Source of the DNA: Gimesia chilikensis
Lineage (GTDB): Bacteria; Planctomycetota; Planctomycetia; Planctomycetales; Planctomycetaceae
Direction: 5' to 3'
Length of the DNA stretch: 64,000 nt
NCBI RefSeq assembly: GCF_007744075.1
Contig: NZ_CP036266.1
Location: 5,131,748 to 5,195,747, forward strand
Shown here: positions 18,173 to 27,828 of the stretch, one piece after another
Layout of the letters: each line of letters starts with the position of its first letter
How positions within the stretch are numbered: the stretch's first letter is position 1
Position numbers and translations under genes: made by a program
Notes under the pieces: generated by a model
The model's database searches: none
What the model was told of the DNA's origin: nothing
The model's input: the letters and a program-made list of their open reading frames with translations, nothing else

Positions 18173-19195
18173 ATGCGAAACCGTAGCTTCAGCCGTTTTC
18201 TTTCCGGCTCTCATCAACGTCATGCATTTACTTTGATTGAACTGCTGGTCGTCATTGCCATCATCGCCATCCTGATTGCCCTGCTCCTCCCCGCAGTCCA
18301 GCAGGCACGCGAAGCCGCCCGACGATCAACCTGCAAGAACAACCTCAAGCAACTGGCACTGGCGTTACATAATTATCACTCAACTCACAATCTGTTTCCT
18401 CCCGGCAGTGTGAACGGTGCCGGCGACAATCCCAATGGCGCCCACGGTTCCGGAGCAGTCGCCATCGGTGCCTCCTGGGCTCTGTTGATCCTGCCGGACA
18501 TGGAACAGTCAGCGATGTTCGACGATGTAATGACGATCGCCAACGAACGCAACGAAGTTCAGGACTGGCTGGGGAACGGAACCTATACCTCTCAGGGTAT
18601 GTTGGTCGGCAGCAAACAGGTTAACTTCATGCTCTGTCCTTCGCACCCGAAAAACACCGAAGAGTTTGCCAATGGAACAGGACTGGAAAATCTGGCCCGA
18701 GGCAATTACTGCGCCAATTACGGTAAAGCGGGTTACGGACGTGTCCATACCAACGACGGCAAAGTCGGCGGCGTCTTCGGCAATAATTCCAGCCTCGCCA
18801 TGCGGGATATCATTGACGGCACCTCCAATACTCTGGCACTCAGCGAACTGAAGTTTCGACTGCAGAGTTCAACGGGACCATCCAGTCAGGACACCCGCGG
18901 CACCTGGCCCTACGGCGTCATGGGAGCGAATATTTTCAGTACTCAGACCAGCCCCAACAGTTCTGCACCCGATGGAATCTGGGGGTGTCGCAGCTATCCC
19001 GAAGAAGGCATGCCCTGCGTCCAGATCGGTTCCCCTTATACCGAAATGTACTCCGCAGCCCGCAGCTACCATACCGGGGGCGTTCAGGGAGCGATGGCCG
19101 ATGGTTCGGTACGATTCTTTTCCGACAACATCGACCTCCTGATCTGGCAGGCCATCAGCACACGCGGCGGGCGCGAAGTCATCGAAGACCTGTAA
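18173..19195 (+). CDS. DUF1559 protein with type II pseudopilin-like N-terminus
   Basis: This is a 340-residue member of the DUF1559 family, which is greatly expanded in planctomycetes. The N-terminus has the prepilin methylation motif HAFTLIELLVVIAIIAILIA, with the usual E5, followed by LLLPAVQQAREAARR, the family signature; it is processed by a prepilin peptidase in related systems. The C-terminus has the H-X9-DG type segment (SYHTGGVQGAMADGSVRFFSDNID). The start is set at MRNRSFS (18173), with AAGGAA upstream; the earlier in-frame ATG adds nothing. A small lipoprotein follows in the usual DUF1559/lipoprotein pairing. Role: a surface or periplasmic pseudopilin of unknown duty. Confidence 0.93.
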   Translation: MRNRSFSRFLSGSHQRHAFTLIELLVVIAIIAILIALLLPAVQQAREAARRSTCKNNLKQLALALHNYHSTHNLFPPGSVNGAGDNPNGAHGSGAVAIGASWALLILPDMEQSAMFDDVMTIANERNEVQDWLGNGTYTSQGMLVGSKQVNFMLCPSHPKNTEEFANGTGLENLARGNYCANYGKAGYGRVHTNDGKVGGVFGNNSSLAMRDIIDGTSNTLALSELKFRLQSSTGPSSQDTRGTWPYGVMGANIFSTQTSPNSSAPDGIWGCRSYPEEGMPCVQIGSPYTEMYSAARSYHTGGVQGAMADGSVRFFSDNIDLLIWQAISTRGGREVIEDL

Positions 19196-19265
19196 ACTCA
19201 CTCTCAGCGTTTCGCTACTCTGAAGAGTTGGATCACAGTTCCACCGTTCTCATGAAAGGCTCAGC

Positions 19266-19754
19266 ATGATCTCTTTTCTGTCACTCAGAAGCGCCGTCTG
19301 CCTCTCCCTCTGTCTGGCCGCCTCACTCGTGGGATGTGGTAACGGCGACAGAGTGACCGTCTATCCCACTAAAGGGGTCGTGCTCTTCGAAGGCAAGCCG
19401 ATGGCCGGAGGCGGGGCCATTACCTTTGTCCCCCTCACGGCCCTGGAAGGTAAGGCTGCAGGGGGCGTCATCAAAGAAGATGGCACCTTTGTCATGTCGA
19501 CGTATGAAGAGGGAGATGGATCCATCGCCGGCGAGTTTCGGGTCATGATCCACCAGTCAACAATGCAGGAACCGGAAACCACTCCCGATGCAGACGGTAA
19601 AGCGGCGGCTTCCCGTTCCGAACCAACCCAAACCGTCGCCAAGGACGCCCAGATCCCGCGCGTCTACTCAGATCCGAACCAGTCCCCCCTGACCGTCAAA
19701 GTAGATCCAAACGGATCAAACGAAGCACTCAGCCTCGAACTCAAACGGATGTAA
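19266..19754 (+). CDS. Small lipoprotein, planctomycete carboxypeptidase-regulatory-like
   Basis: This is a 162-residue lipoprotein with lipobox SLVGCG (Cys24). The mature part (VYPTKGVVLFEGKPMAGGGAITFVPL...GGVIKEDGTFVMSTYEEGDGSIAGEFRVMI) is the beta-sandwich with a GxV-x-G-KP start that commonly accompanies DUF1559 genes in planctomycetes. It lies 70 bases after the DUF1559 stop on the same strand, so the two are probably cotranscribed and may act together at the cell surface (inference). Repeat B and repeat A follow immediately. Confidence 0.85.
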   Translation: MISFLSLRSAVCLSLCLAASLVGCGNGDRVTVYPTKGVVLFEGKPMAGGGAITFVPLTALEGKAAGGVIKEDGTFVMSTYEEGDGSIAGEFRVMIHQSTMQEPETTPDADGKAAASRSEPTQTVAKDAQIPRVYSDPNQSPLTVKVDPNGSNEALSLELKRM

Positions 19755-19790
19755 CTAACCTGAAGTGCGACATAAGACAGTCTGGGTGGG

Positions 19791-19839
19791 CCAGAATAAA
19801 ATCCGGGCCGAGCGCAGCGAGCAGGAAACCGACAGCTCA
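19791..19839. repeat. Dispersed repeat B, copy 3
   Basis: The copy reads AGAATAAAATCCGGGCCGAG then CGCAGCGAGCAGGAAACCGACAGCTCA, almost the same as copy 2. Again it lies about 40 bases after a gene stop and just before a repeat A block, so B plus A may move or spread as a composite. Confidence 0.7.
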
Positions 19840-19876
19840 TTCTCCCCAGCCAGAAGGCCTCTGCCCACCCCAACAC

Positions 19877-20175
19877 TTTCGTGTCTTTCGTGCCTTTCGT
19901 GGTAGCTTAATCGAAAACCATCGAGGTCATTACAGACACAAAAGAATGGTATTCGAAAGAACCCGCACAGGTTCCCCTGACAGTTTCCCGTTGTCTCCGA
20001 CAACCCCGGATTACATCCAGATCTCCCCTTGAGTACTCAACTTTCGACGTAGGGGCGGCCCTATGTGGCCGCCCGCCTGGCGAAGCATAACTCGCTCTCT
20101 CCCGTCAGCCGGGCCCAGCGAACACGCGCAATCCACCAGCACTTTTTTCGTGAATTTCGTGCTTTTCGTGGTAGC
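19877..20175. repeat. Repeat A: single full copy
   Basis: A TTTCGTG head (three heptamers from 19877) leads into the GAAAACCATCGAGGTCATTA body and the GGGCGGCC-CTATGT-GGCCGCCC hairpin (20053-20074), and the copy is closed by another TTTCGTG run ending at 20175. It lies between the convergent lipoprotein and DUF1501 genes. Confidence 0.8.
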
Positions 20176-20199
20176 AAAACCATTCGCGTATTTCGAGGT

Positions 20200-21657
20200 T
20201 CAACTCAACAGGTCATGTTTCACATGCGCCTCTTCCACCCCGGTCAACCGCGCATCCAGGCCGCGATACTTAAACGTCAGTCGGCGATGGTCGATCCCCA
20301 TGCAGTGCAGGATCGTCGCGTTCATGTCCCGAATATGCAACGGGTTCTCGACGACGTTATAACAGAAGTCATCGGTCTTCCCGTATTCGAAACCACGCTT
20401 AATCCCGCCACCCGCCATCCAGATCGAGAAGCAGCGTCCATGATGGTCCCGGCCGGCACTCGGGCTGCCGATGGCACCCTGGCTGTAAACGGTCCGGCCG
20501 AATTCGCCTCCCCAGATCACCAGCGTCTCATCCAGCAGCCCCCTCTGTTTGAGATCCTTGATCAACGCCGCGGAGGGCTGATCCACGTCCAGGCACTGGT
20601 TCGGCAGCTGGCTCTTCAGCGACACGTGCTGATCCCAGCCCCGGTGGAACAGTTGCACAAACCGCACACCACGTTCAGTCATCCGGCGGGCCAGCAGGCA
20701 ATTCGCTGCGAAGCTCCCTGGCTTCCGAGATTCGGGTCCGTACATTTCAAACGTTTTCTGCGTCTCACTCGAGAGGTCCATCAGATCGGGGACCGAGGTC
20801 TGCATCCGATAAGCCATTTCGTACGAGTTGATGCGGGCCTGGATTTCCGGATCGCCAATCTCTTCCGCCTGTCCCCGGTTCAAAGTCGCCAGGTCGTCCA
20901 GCAGCTTCCTCCGCTGTTTACGGTCGATGCCCGCCGGGTTGGAGAGGTATAGCACCGGACTCGAACCGGGCCGCAGCTTCACTCCCTGGTGACTGGGGGG
21001 CAGATATCCCGAACCCCACAACCGGTCAAACAGCGGCTGCCCCGGATTTTTCCCCGTCCCCTGTGACAGCATCACCATGTAAGCGGGCAGATTTTCGTTT
21101 TCACTTCCGAGTCCGTAACTCAACCAGGCGCCCATGCTCGCATGGCCGATCTGCTGTGATCCCGTATTGATATAGGTGATCGCCGGATCGTGATTGATGG
21201 CCTCGGTATTTACCGATTTGACAATCGTAATATCATCGGCAATCGTCTGAGTGTGCGGCAGCTGTTCGCTGATCCACGTCTGATGCTCTCCACACTGTTT
21301 CATCTCCCAGAACGGCGCGACGACGGGAAACGACTTCTGTCGGGCCGTCATGCCGGTCACACGTTGGGTCCCCTTTACGGAATCGGGTAGATCCGAACCG
21401 TGCAGCTTCCGCAATACAGGCTTGTAATCGAAAAGGTCCACATGCGAAGGACCGCCCGACTGAAACAGGTAAATGATCCGCTTCGCCCGGGGTGCGACCT
21501 GTTGGACCGCAGCCGGAATCGCCTCTGCGGAAGCACTCTGGTTGAACAGTTCCGGATAGAGCAGGCTCGCTAATGCCGCCCCGCCAATGCCGCGGGCTGA
21601 GCGTCCCAGCAGTGTCCGTCGTGTCAGATTACGTTCGTATTCAAATACCGGGTCCAT
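20200..21657 (-). CDS. DUF1501 (sulfatase-like) exported protein
   Basis: This is a 485-residue protein of the DUF1501 family, alkaline phosphatase/sulfatase-like in fold. The N-terminus has a twin-arginine-like signal ([23 protein letters not shown]). Family landmarks are [18 protein letters not shown] near residues 66-83, [23 protein letters not shown], and [10 protein letters not shown] with the [21 protein letters not shown] segment that holds metal-site histidines. Its start is two bases after the stop of the PSCyt1/DUF1553 gene; in planctomycetes these two families nearly always form such a pair. The substrate is unknown. Confidence 0.93.
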   Translation of the reverse strand: MDPVFEYERNLTRRTLLGRSARGIGGAALASLLYPELFNQSASAEAIPAAVQQVAPRAKRIIYLFQSGGPSHVDLFDYKPVLRKLHGSDLPDSVKGTQRVTGMTARQKSFPVVAPFWEMKQCGEHQTWISEQLPHTQTIADDITIVKSVNTEAINHDPAITYINTGSQQIGHASMGAWLSYGLGSENENLPAYMVMLSQGTGKNPGQPLFDRLWGSGYLPPSHQGVKLRPGSSPVLYLSNPAGIDRKQRRKLLDDLATLNRGQAEEIGDPEIQARINSYEMAYRMQTSVPDLMDLSSETQKTFEMYGPESRKPGSFAANCLLARRMTERGVRFVQLFHRGWDQHVSLKSQLPNQCLDVDQPSAALIKDLKQRGLLDETLVIWGGEFGRTVYSQGAIGSPSAGRDHHGRCFSIWMAGGGIKRGFEYGKTDDFCYNVVENPLHIRDMNATILHCMGIDHRRLTFKYRGLDARLTGVEEAHVKHDLLS

Positions 21658-21659
21658 GC

Positions 21660-24600
21660 TTACCCTCGCGTCATAAATTCATAAGTGTTGAACAGCATAC
21701 TCCCCACGGTCGTCCATGCCGCGACTTCCGCCGGGTTCAGACTCGCATCGCTCGTCGATTCCCCCTGCGACAACAGCGATCGCGCCGCTGCAGGTGCCGC
21801 CTGGTAGTTTTTCAGCTCGCGCTGATAAGCAGCCAGCGTGGTCTCTAACTCCCACTCCGCCGGCGGTCGTCCCAGGGCTTCGCGGAACGCAAACGTGATT
21901 CGTTCCTCGGGTGAGGTCCCCCCTTCCAGCATGATGCGCTCCGCGAACTTGCGAGACGCTTCCACGAACTGCACATCATTCAACAGCACCAGTGACTGCA
22001 GCGGCGTATTCGTACGGGCCCGACTCACCAGGCAGACTTCGCGGTTCGGGGCATCGAAGGTCTGCATATTTGGCGGCGGCACCGTCCGCTTCCAGTATGT
22101 ATACATGCTTCGGCGATACAGTTTTTCGCCGTGATCCTGCACAAAGACCTGCGCAGTCGCCGGCGAACTGCCGTAATGGCTCACTTCCCGCCACAACCCT
22201 TCCGGCTGATAGGGGTTCACACTCGCCCCGCCCACACGCTCGACCAGCAGCCCGGAGACTTTCAATGTCGCATCCCGAATTGCTTCCGCCTGCAGCCGGA
22301 ACCGGGCACCTCGGGCCAGCAGTCGGTTCTGTGGATCCTCTTTCCAGAGCTCGGGTGTTCCCGCTGAGGACTGACGATAGGTCGCCGACATCAGAATCTG
22401 CTTCATGATGTGTTTCACATTCCAGCCCGATTCATAAAGCTCCACCGCCAGCCAGTCCAGCAGCCGCGGATGTGTCGGCGGATCTCCCTGCGAACCGAAG
22501 TCAGCGGACGTCGAGACAATTCCCTGGCCAAACAGCATTTCCCAGAACCGGTTCACAGCGACCCGGGTTACCAGCGGATTCTCACGCGAGGTCAGCCATT
22601 TTGCCAGTGCCAGGCGGTCCTCCGATTCCTGTTGAGCCGCCCCCGGCAGGAAGCCAGGCACGCCCATCGACACTTTTTCGGTCGGTTGATCGTACTGCCC
22701 CCGATTCAGAATGAAGGTTTCCCGCGGCTTTTTGGCCGTGTTCATAACCATCGTCTCAAACGAATCGGTCAGCATCTTGCGGCGTTCTTTGAGATTCTCC
22801 CGCTGATAGCGCAGATTCTCGAGCTCGGGAGCGATCCCACTATAGTAAGCTTTCAGGGCCGCCGTCTGTTTCTCATCGCGGTCCGTCGCATCCGTCGCCA
22901 GGATCTGCTGAATCGCTTCGGGAATGATGGTCCCGTCATCGGTCCCGGTCATCCCGAAAACCTGGTAATCACCGGCCATCAACGCCTCGCGTCCGCCAAA
23001 CTGACCGCCACCCCAGACCAGCATGACCGTAATATACTTCGAATCCTTCGTATCGTAAGGCTGATCGAAGGTCACTGTCAGATGTTGCTGCTGCTTGTTT
23101 TCCGGTGCGGGTGACCAGCCGTTGTGATCCCGCGGATCGAGACAGTCAGCTGCCGGGTAATCGGGGTGAGATCGGCTCGCGGTGATCTTCGAGACATTCA
23201 ACATCGCATACAGATCGAGCTGATCCGAGGGAATCGCGGTTCCCGATGCAGCAAAGCTGGTCAGAATGAAGCCTCCCGGAAACGACTCTTTCTTACCGTG
23301 ACCAATGCCCCCTTCGGGCAGTTTCTCGTTCGGGTAAAACACGATCCGCAAGCCATCCAGTTGGTCGACGTCTGCGCCGACTTTCAGCGAAATCGAAGGC
23401 GACCGACCACTGGCTGCCAGCGCCAGCACATGCCCCTCGTCGCTGACCTCAAAGGCACTCCGCGTATTGGGATCAGACACCTTGACCACACTCAGTTCGT
23501 GCAGCTTCAGGTCTTTGCCCCGCTGTTCAAGTTCCTGTTTCGTCTGGGCGACCCAGGCAGCCAGTTGTGTTTCATCCGGATGCGCAAGAGCCTGTTCGAC
23601 CTGCGCCAGTTCCTGATCCAACGACTTCAGTTCTTCCGCCGCGAAGGACAGCTGCGTCTTCACCGCCAGCTTGGGACCAGCGTTGATTCCGCTGTTCCCA
23701 TCCAGCCCGCGATCGTCGAGGCGATTGAAATAGGCGTAGAACTGGTAGAAGTCCTTCATCGTAATCGGGTCGTATTTATGATTATGACACTGGGCACATC
23801 CCATCGTGAGTCCCAGGAAGACTTCCGACGTCGTCTTCACCCGGTCGACGGTGTAGTTGACCAGGTTCTCTTCGGGAATCGTCCCCCCTTCGTGCGTAAT
23901 CATGTGATTGCGGTTGAAGCCCGTCGCCACTTGCTGCCAGGGGGTCGCATTCGGTAACAGGTCACCGGCAATCTGTTCGGTAATGAATTCGTTGTACGGT
24001 TTATTCTTGTGGAATGCATCGATCACCCAGTCCCGCCAGAGCCACATGTGGCGGCCCCCATCAATCGAGTAACCGTTCGTATCCGCATAGCGGGCCAGGT
24101 CGAGCCACTTCAGCGTCATCCGCTCTGCATACTCGGGAGTCTCCAGCAGACGATCAATCAGTTTCTCGTAAGCCTGGGGGTCCTTTGAATTCACAAACGC
24201 GTCGACTTCCTCAGCCGTGGGTGGCAGCCCCAGCAGATCCAGGTAGAGCCGACGCACCAGGGTCCGGCGGTCCGCTTCCGGGGAGGGTTTGAGCCCTTCC
24301 TTTTCCAGTCGCGACAGGACGAAGTAATCAATCGCATTCCGCGGCCAGTCGGCCTGTTTGACTTTCGGCAGCTTTGCCCGTTCCGGTTTTACGTAGGCCC
24401 AGTGCTCCTGCCACGCGGCTCCCGACTGCACCCAGCGTTTGATCAATTCGATCTCTTCCGGCTTGAGTGACTTGCCCGAATCCGCAGGCGGCATTTTGAT
24501 ATCATCGTCTGTCGAGATAATCCGCTCGATCAGGGCACTCTCATTCAGCTTGCCCGGCACAATCGCAGAGGCAAACGCCCCCGCTTTGGTATCCAGTCGC

Positions 24601-24821
24601 AGATCGGCCTCGCGATGCTTTTCATCGGGACCGTGACAGAAGAAACAGTTGTTGGATAGAATCGGACGGATATCGCGATTGAAATCGATGCCCACATCGG
24701 CCGCACCGGCTTCGACCGTCGTCGTCGGTTTCGACTTCGGATCTGCCTCGGCAAACAGTGACAGACAGGTAACGCCGACCGCCAGTACGAGCAGCCCGCT
24801 TCGCAGCAAAAGGGAACGCAT
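21660..24821 (-). CDS. Planctomycete cytochrome c protein (PSCyt1-DUF1549-DUF1553)
   Basis: This is a 1053-residue exported protein. The signal peptide ([21 protein letters not shown]) is followed by the PSCyt1 c-type heme site C59-F-F-C62-H63 with a later [10 protein letters not shown] segment. Then come DUF1549 ([35 protein letters not shown]...), a central region with carbohydrate-binding-like strands, and DUF1553 ([25 protein letters not shown]...MSATYRQSS, later [20 protein letters not shown]). The whole architecture is typical for Planctomycetota. It is cotranscribed with the DUF1501 gene. A role in extracellular polymer breakdown coupled to electron transfer has been suggested for the family; not shown here. 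Confidence 0.94.
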   Translation of the reverse strand: MRSLLLRSGLLVLAVGVTCLSLFAEADPKSKPTTTVEAGAADVGIDFNRDIRPILSNNCFFCHGPDEKHREADLRLDTKAGAFASAIVPGKLNESALIERIISTDDDIKMPPADSGKSLKPEEIELIKRWVQSGAAWQEHWAYVKPERAKLPKVKQADWPRNAIDYFVLSRLEKEGLKPSPEADRRTLVRRLYLDLLGLPPTAEEVDAFVNSKDPQAYEKLIDRLLETPEYAERMTLKWLDLARYADTNGYSIDGGRHMWLWRDWVIDAFHKNKPYNEFITEQIAGDLLPNATPWQQVATGFNRNHMITHEGGTIPEENLVNYTVDRVKTTSEVFLGLTMGCAQCHNHKYDPITMKDFYQFYAYFNRLDDRGLDGNSGINAGPKLAVKTQLSFAAEELKSLDQELAQVEQALAHPDETQLAAWVAQTKQELEQRGKDLKLHELSVVKVSDPNTRSAFEVSDEGHVLALAASGRSPSISLKVGADVDQLDGLRIVFYPNEKLPEGGIGHGKKESFPGGFILTSFAASGTAIPSDQLDLYAMLNVSKITASRSHPDYPAADCLDPRDHNGWSPAPENKQQQHLTVTFDQPYDTKDSKYITVMLVWGGGQFGGREALMAGDYQVFGMTGTDDGTIIPEAIQQILATDATDRDEKQTAALKAYYSGIAPELENLRYQRENLKERRKMLTDSFETMVMNTAKKPRETFILNRGQYDQPTEKVSMGVPGFLPGAAQQESEDRLALAKWLTSRENPLVTRVAVNRFWEMLFGQGIVSTSADFGSQGDPPTHPRLLDWLAVELYESGWNVKHIMKQILMSATYRQSSAGTPELWKEDPQNRLLARGARFRLQAEAIRDATLKVSGLLVERVGGASVNPYQPEGLWREVSHYGSSPATAQVFVQDHGEKLYRRSMYTYWKRTVPPPNMQTFDAPNREVCLVSRARTNTPLQSLVLLNDVQFVEASRKFAERIMLEGGTSPEERITFAFREALGRPPAEWELETTLAAYQRELKNYQAAPAAARSLLSQGESTSDASLNPAEVAAWTTVGSMLFNTYEFMTRG

Positions 24822-25052
24822 ACTTCATGCCCCGTAGATGATCATCTTACAGCGATGCTGGTGCGTCTCTCAGAAGCCGAACCATGCCATCATGGTCCGG
24901 GAGAACAGGTGGGTCCCAGCGAGTGCATCGCTAATATTGATCTTAGAGGCGCCGGATAAGGCCTGTCAAGCAATGTTCGCGTGAACGCCAACTAATTAGC
25001 CGGCCTGCAGTTAAATCCGCTATTTCAGGCGAAAAACAGTCAAGCTGCGCAA

Positions 25053-25102
25053 TAAAAAACGCCCCACAGATCTCACCCGGAGAATCGACCTGCAGGGCGT
25101 TT
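25053..25102 (-). terminator. Rho-independent terminator of the aldehyde dehydrogenase gene
   Basis: On the minus strand, 20 bases after the stop at 25123, AAACGCCCT pairs across a 30-base loop with GGGGCGTTTTTTATTG, a GC stem followed by a T run. The rest of the 300-base gap 24822-25122 holds no recognisable gene. Confidence 0.7.
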
Positions 25103-25122
25103 CAGTTCAGTTACACATCGCC

Positions 25123-26616
25123 TTACAGCGGACGAACCACCGATAGGCTTCGCCAGTAATCAAACAGCGTTTCCACGGAGAGCACTCCGCCCCCCATGCC
25201 ACTCTTGTTGATCCCGGCGTAAGGCACGCCATGTGCGAACACATTATGAGCGTTGATCCAGCTGTTGCCGGCACACATCGCTTCCGCCACACGTGACGCC
25301 CGGCTCAGGTCAGAAGTCCAGACGCTGTTCGCCAGACCGTAGTCGGTCGAGTTGGTCATCTGAATCGCCTGCTCTTCGGTCTTGAACGGAGCCAGGTAGG
25401 CCACAGGCCCGAAGATCTCTTCGCGAGCCGCCACGTTATCCAGCGAACCGGCCATCAACGCGGGCTTCACATAGTAACCTTCATAACCGGGCACCTCAGC
25501 AGCGCCCCCTTCGAGCACGCATTCAGCTCCCTCGGCCTGCCCCTTCTCCAGGTAAGACAGCACCCGCTGATGCTGCTTCGCATTGACCACTGGACCCATC
25601 TGGCTGTCTTCATTCAGCTGATAACCAACCTGCACCTTCTTCAGACGATCAACACATTCACTCACAAAGTGATCGTAAATGTTTTCGTCAATCAACCAGC
25701 GGGTCGCATCACAGCAGACCTGACCGGTGTGGAAGGTGATCGCATTCACCAGCTTCTGAGCCGTATCGGGAACATCGACGTCACTGAAGACCACCGCAGC
25801 CCCTTTGCCGCCCAGCTCCAGTTTGACGGGCACCAGATTCGCACCGCAGGACTCCGCCACCAGGCGACCGACTTCGGGCGATCCGGTAAACGACATCCGC
25901 TTCAGTTTGGGATTCCCCGACAGCGCCGCTCCGGCGACCGCCCCGTAACCGGGCACAACGTTGATCACGCCATCCGGAATACCGGCTTCTTTCGCCAGGC
26001 GAGCCAGGTAGATGGCCGACATCGGCGTATCTTCCGCCGGTTTGATGACCACGGTATTCCCCGCTGCCAGTGCCGGAGCAATCCCCCAGCCGATCAGCAG
26101 GAAGGGGAAGTTCCACGGGAAGATAAATCCGCAGGCCCCGTAAGGCTGACGCACGGTCCAGGCTTCGTGCTGAGGAACGGCCAGAACCGATCGTCGCTGC
26201 ACGTGCTGCGCCAGGTCGGCGAAGTACCGCATCGTATCGACGAAGTTCTGCACATCCCCCTGGGCCTGGGCTTCAATCTTACCGGCGTCCAGCGCTTCGA
26301 GCTGGGCAATCATCGGCTTGTGTTTTTCGACGGCGTCTGCCAGGCGATGCAGCAGAGCGCTGCGTTCGTTCTGAGGCATTTCGGCCCAGCCGGTCTTGCG
26401 GAAAGCGGCATCAGCCACATCCACGGCCATGTCGATGTCGCCCGGCTGAAAGCTGAAGACTTCTGCCAGCTGTTTGCCCGATCCCGGATCTGACGTCACG
26501 AACGTTTCGCCGCCCGCAGATTCGACCTCTTTCCCCCCGACGACTCCCTTCAGCGTCCCCTCTTCCAGAAAGGCTTTGACTTCGGGATACAGTTCACTGG
26601 CTGTTGTGGTTGACAT
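25123..26616 (-). CDS. NAD(P)-dependent aldehyde dehydrogenase (betaine-aldehyde DH-like)
   Basis: This 497-residue ALDH-superfamily enzyme oxidises an aldehyde to the acid. It has the cofactor segment [12 protein letters not shown] (243-254), the general base Glu267 (LELGGK) and the nucleophile Cys301 in [16 protein letters not shown] (168-173) and the C-terminal [16 protein letters not shown] are also standard. A good AGGAG precedes the ATG. By overall motif it resembles the betaine-aldehyde/phenylacetaldehyde branch; the natural substrate is not evident. It stands alone with its own terminator. Confidence 0.9.
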   Translation of the reverse strand: MSTTTASELYPEVKAFLEEGTLKGVVGGKEVESAGGETFVTSDPGSGKQLAEVFSFQPGDIDMAVDVADAAFRKTGWAEMPQNERSALLHRLADAVEKHKPMIAQLEALDAGKIEAQAQGDVQNFVDTMRYFADLAQHVQRRSVLAVPQHEAWTVRQPYGACGFIFPWNFPFLLIGWGIAPALAAGNTVVIKPAEDTPMSAIYLARLAKEAGIPDGVINVVPGYGAVAGAALSGNPKLKRMSFTGSPEVGRLVAESCGANLVPVKLELGGKGAAVVFSDVDVPDTAQKLVNAITFHTGQVCCDATRWLIDENIYDHFVSECVDRLKKVQVGYQLNEDSQMGPVVNAKQHQRVLSYLEKGQAEGAECVLEGGAAEVPGYEGYYVKPALMAGSLDNVAAREEIFGPVAYLAPFKTEEQAIQMTNSTDYGLANSVWTSDLSRASRVAEAMCAGNSWINAHNVFAHGVPYAGINKSGMGGGVLSVETLFDYWRSLSVVRPL

Positions 26617-26849
26617 CGCGCGCTCCTGTTCAATGTGATGAAGAATCGATTGCGTCAGCCCGGCTTTCCCTGTCTTAATAGACTGAAACCGGCGCCGTTC
26701 TCTTGCGTTAATAAATCCCCGACGGCCTCCTGCTGCCTCGGTTCATCATAACCGCAATCACACTGAAATGAAAATGTAAAACGCACTCGCGTTTTACAGT
26801 TCACGCGAGGGCGCTTAACCGGCTTCTGGATCAGGAAGGTTGTCAGACA

Positions 26850-27686
26850 TCAATCTTTAATCCGCAATTTGTCGCGTTCATAAAACTGGTCGAAACTGTT
26901 GATGCCACTATGGATATTCAGGTGGACTTTCACCTTGCCGTCGTCGGCCACTTCCACCACTTTACCAGGTTGCCAGTTGACGTTCATATGCAGCGCCTGT
27001 ATGTCATCCCCGGGAGACAGACTCGTCCAACTGGTGACTGCAGAATAACCGGGGGAACTGGCCCCGGCCTGCAGGGACTTTTTCCGCATCTCTGACTGGG
27101 CTTCCATCAAAGCAAACCGGGCATCCTGGAATACCTCAGCCATAATCGGACGCAGGCTCGGATTTTTCATGATCCGCTCCGTCTCCTGTTTGATACGAGC
27201 ATCGAGATCCTTATTCAATGACATGAACCGATCTCTCAATTCCCTGTCTTCTTCCGGGGTGACTTTCTGGCTTTTATCCTTTCTAAGGTCATTGGCTTCC
27301 TGCATGGTTTCGGCTATCTGCACAGTCAGGTCCTTCATGCTTTCTCCGGCTGATCGGGCACTGGCTTCGTCTCTGATCGAGGCCAGCAGATCAGCCTGCT
27401 CCTCTTTGATCGCGATCACACGATTCAGCAGCCGCTCCTGGGCACTCGGTAGCCCCAATGACTTACCGATCCCCTTCCAGTCCATCATGAAGATCCCGAT
27501 CAGTAGCACGATCCCCGCCGCGGCGAACAGTCCGATCCTCAGCAGCAAAATCTGATTCTTCTTCGAAGATTTTTTCTTTTTTCCACTCGAACCCGAACGC
27601 TTCTTGCGCCGGCGGGGCATCTGGGGATCTGATTCGGAGGTGCTCTGGGGACGGCGACGACGACGGCGAGGGGGCTGGGTACTCAC
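26850..27686 (-). CDS. Membrane-anchored protein of unknown function with basic N-terminus
   Basis: This is a 278-residue protein. The first 45 residues are extremely basic (RRRRRR, RRRKKR, KKKKSSKK), followed by one membrane span (about 49-66, LLRIGLFAAAGIVLLIGIF). A long helical, probably coiled-coil, region follows (about 80-200, with EEQADLLASIRDEASARS and RELRDRFMSLNKDLDARIKQE). The C-terminal 60 residues are strand-forming (VNWQPGKVVEVADDGKVKVHLNIHSGI) and resemble a small beta-barrel or SH3-like fold. I do not recognise a named family; similar basic-N-term/TM layouts are common in planctomycetes. Its function is unknown. Confidence 0.72.
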   Translation of the reverse strand: MSTQPPRRRRRRPQSTSESDPQMPRRRKKRSGSSGKKKKSSKKNQILLLRIGLFAAAGIVLLIGIFMMDWKGIGKSLGLPSAQERLLNRVIAIKEEQADLLASIRDEASARSAGESMKDLTVQIAETMQEANDLRKDKSQKVTPEEDRELRDRFMSLNKDLDARIKQETERIMKNPSLRPIMAEVFQDARFALMEAQSEMRKKSLQAGASSPGYSAVTSWTSLSPGDDIQALHMNVNWQPGKVVEVADDGKVKVHLNIHSGINSFDQFYERDKLRIKD

Positions 27687-27828
27687 GGCAGGTAACCTGA
27701 CATCAGGAGGAACTATGAACTGAAAGTGACATGTTGGCGCACCCTCAGTATATACGCCCGTTACCTCTCGTCAATCATTGAAATGATCCACGTTGATTCA
27801 ATTCACACTTTAATCACACAACCAGATC

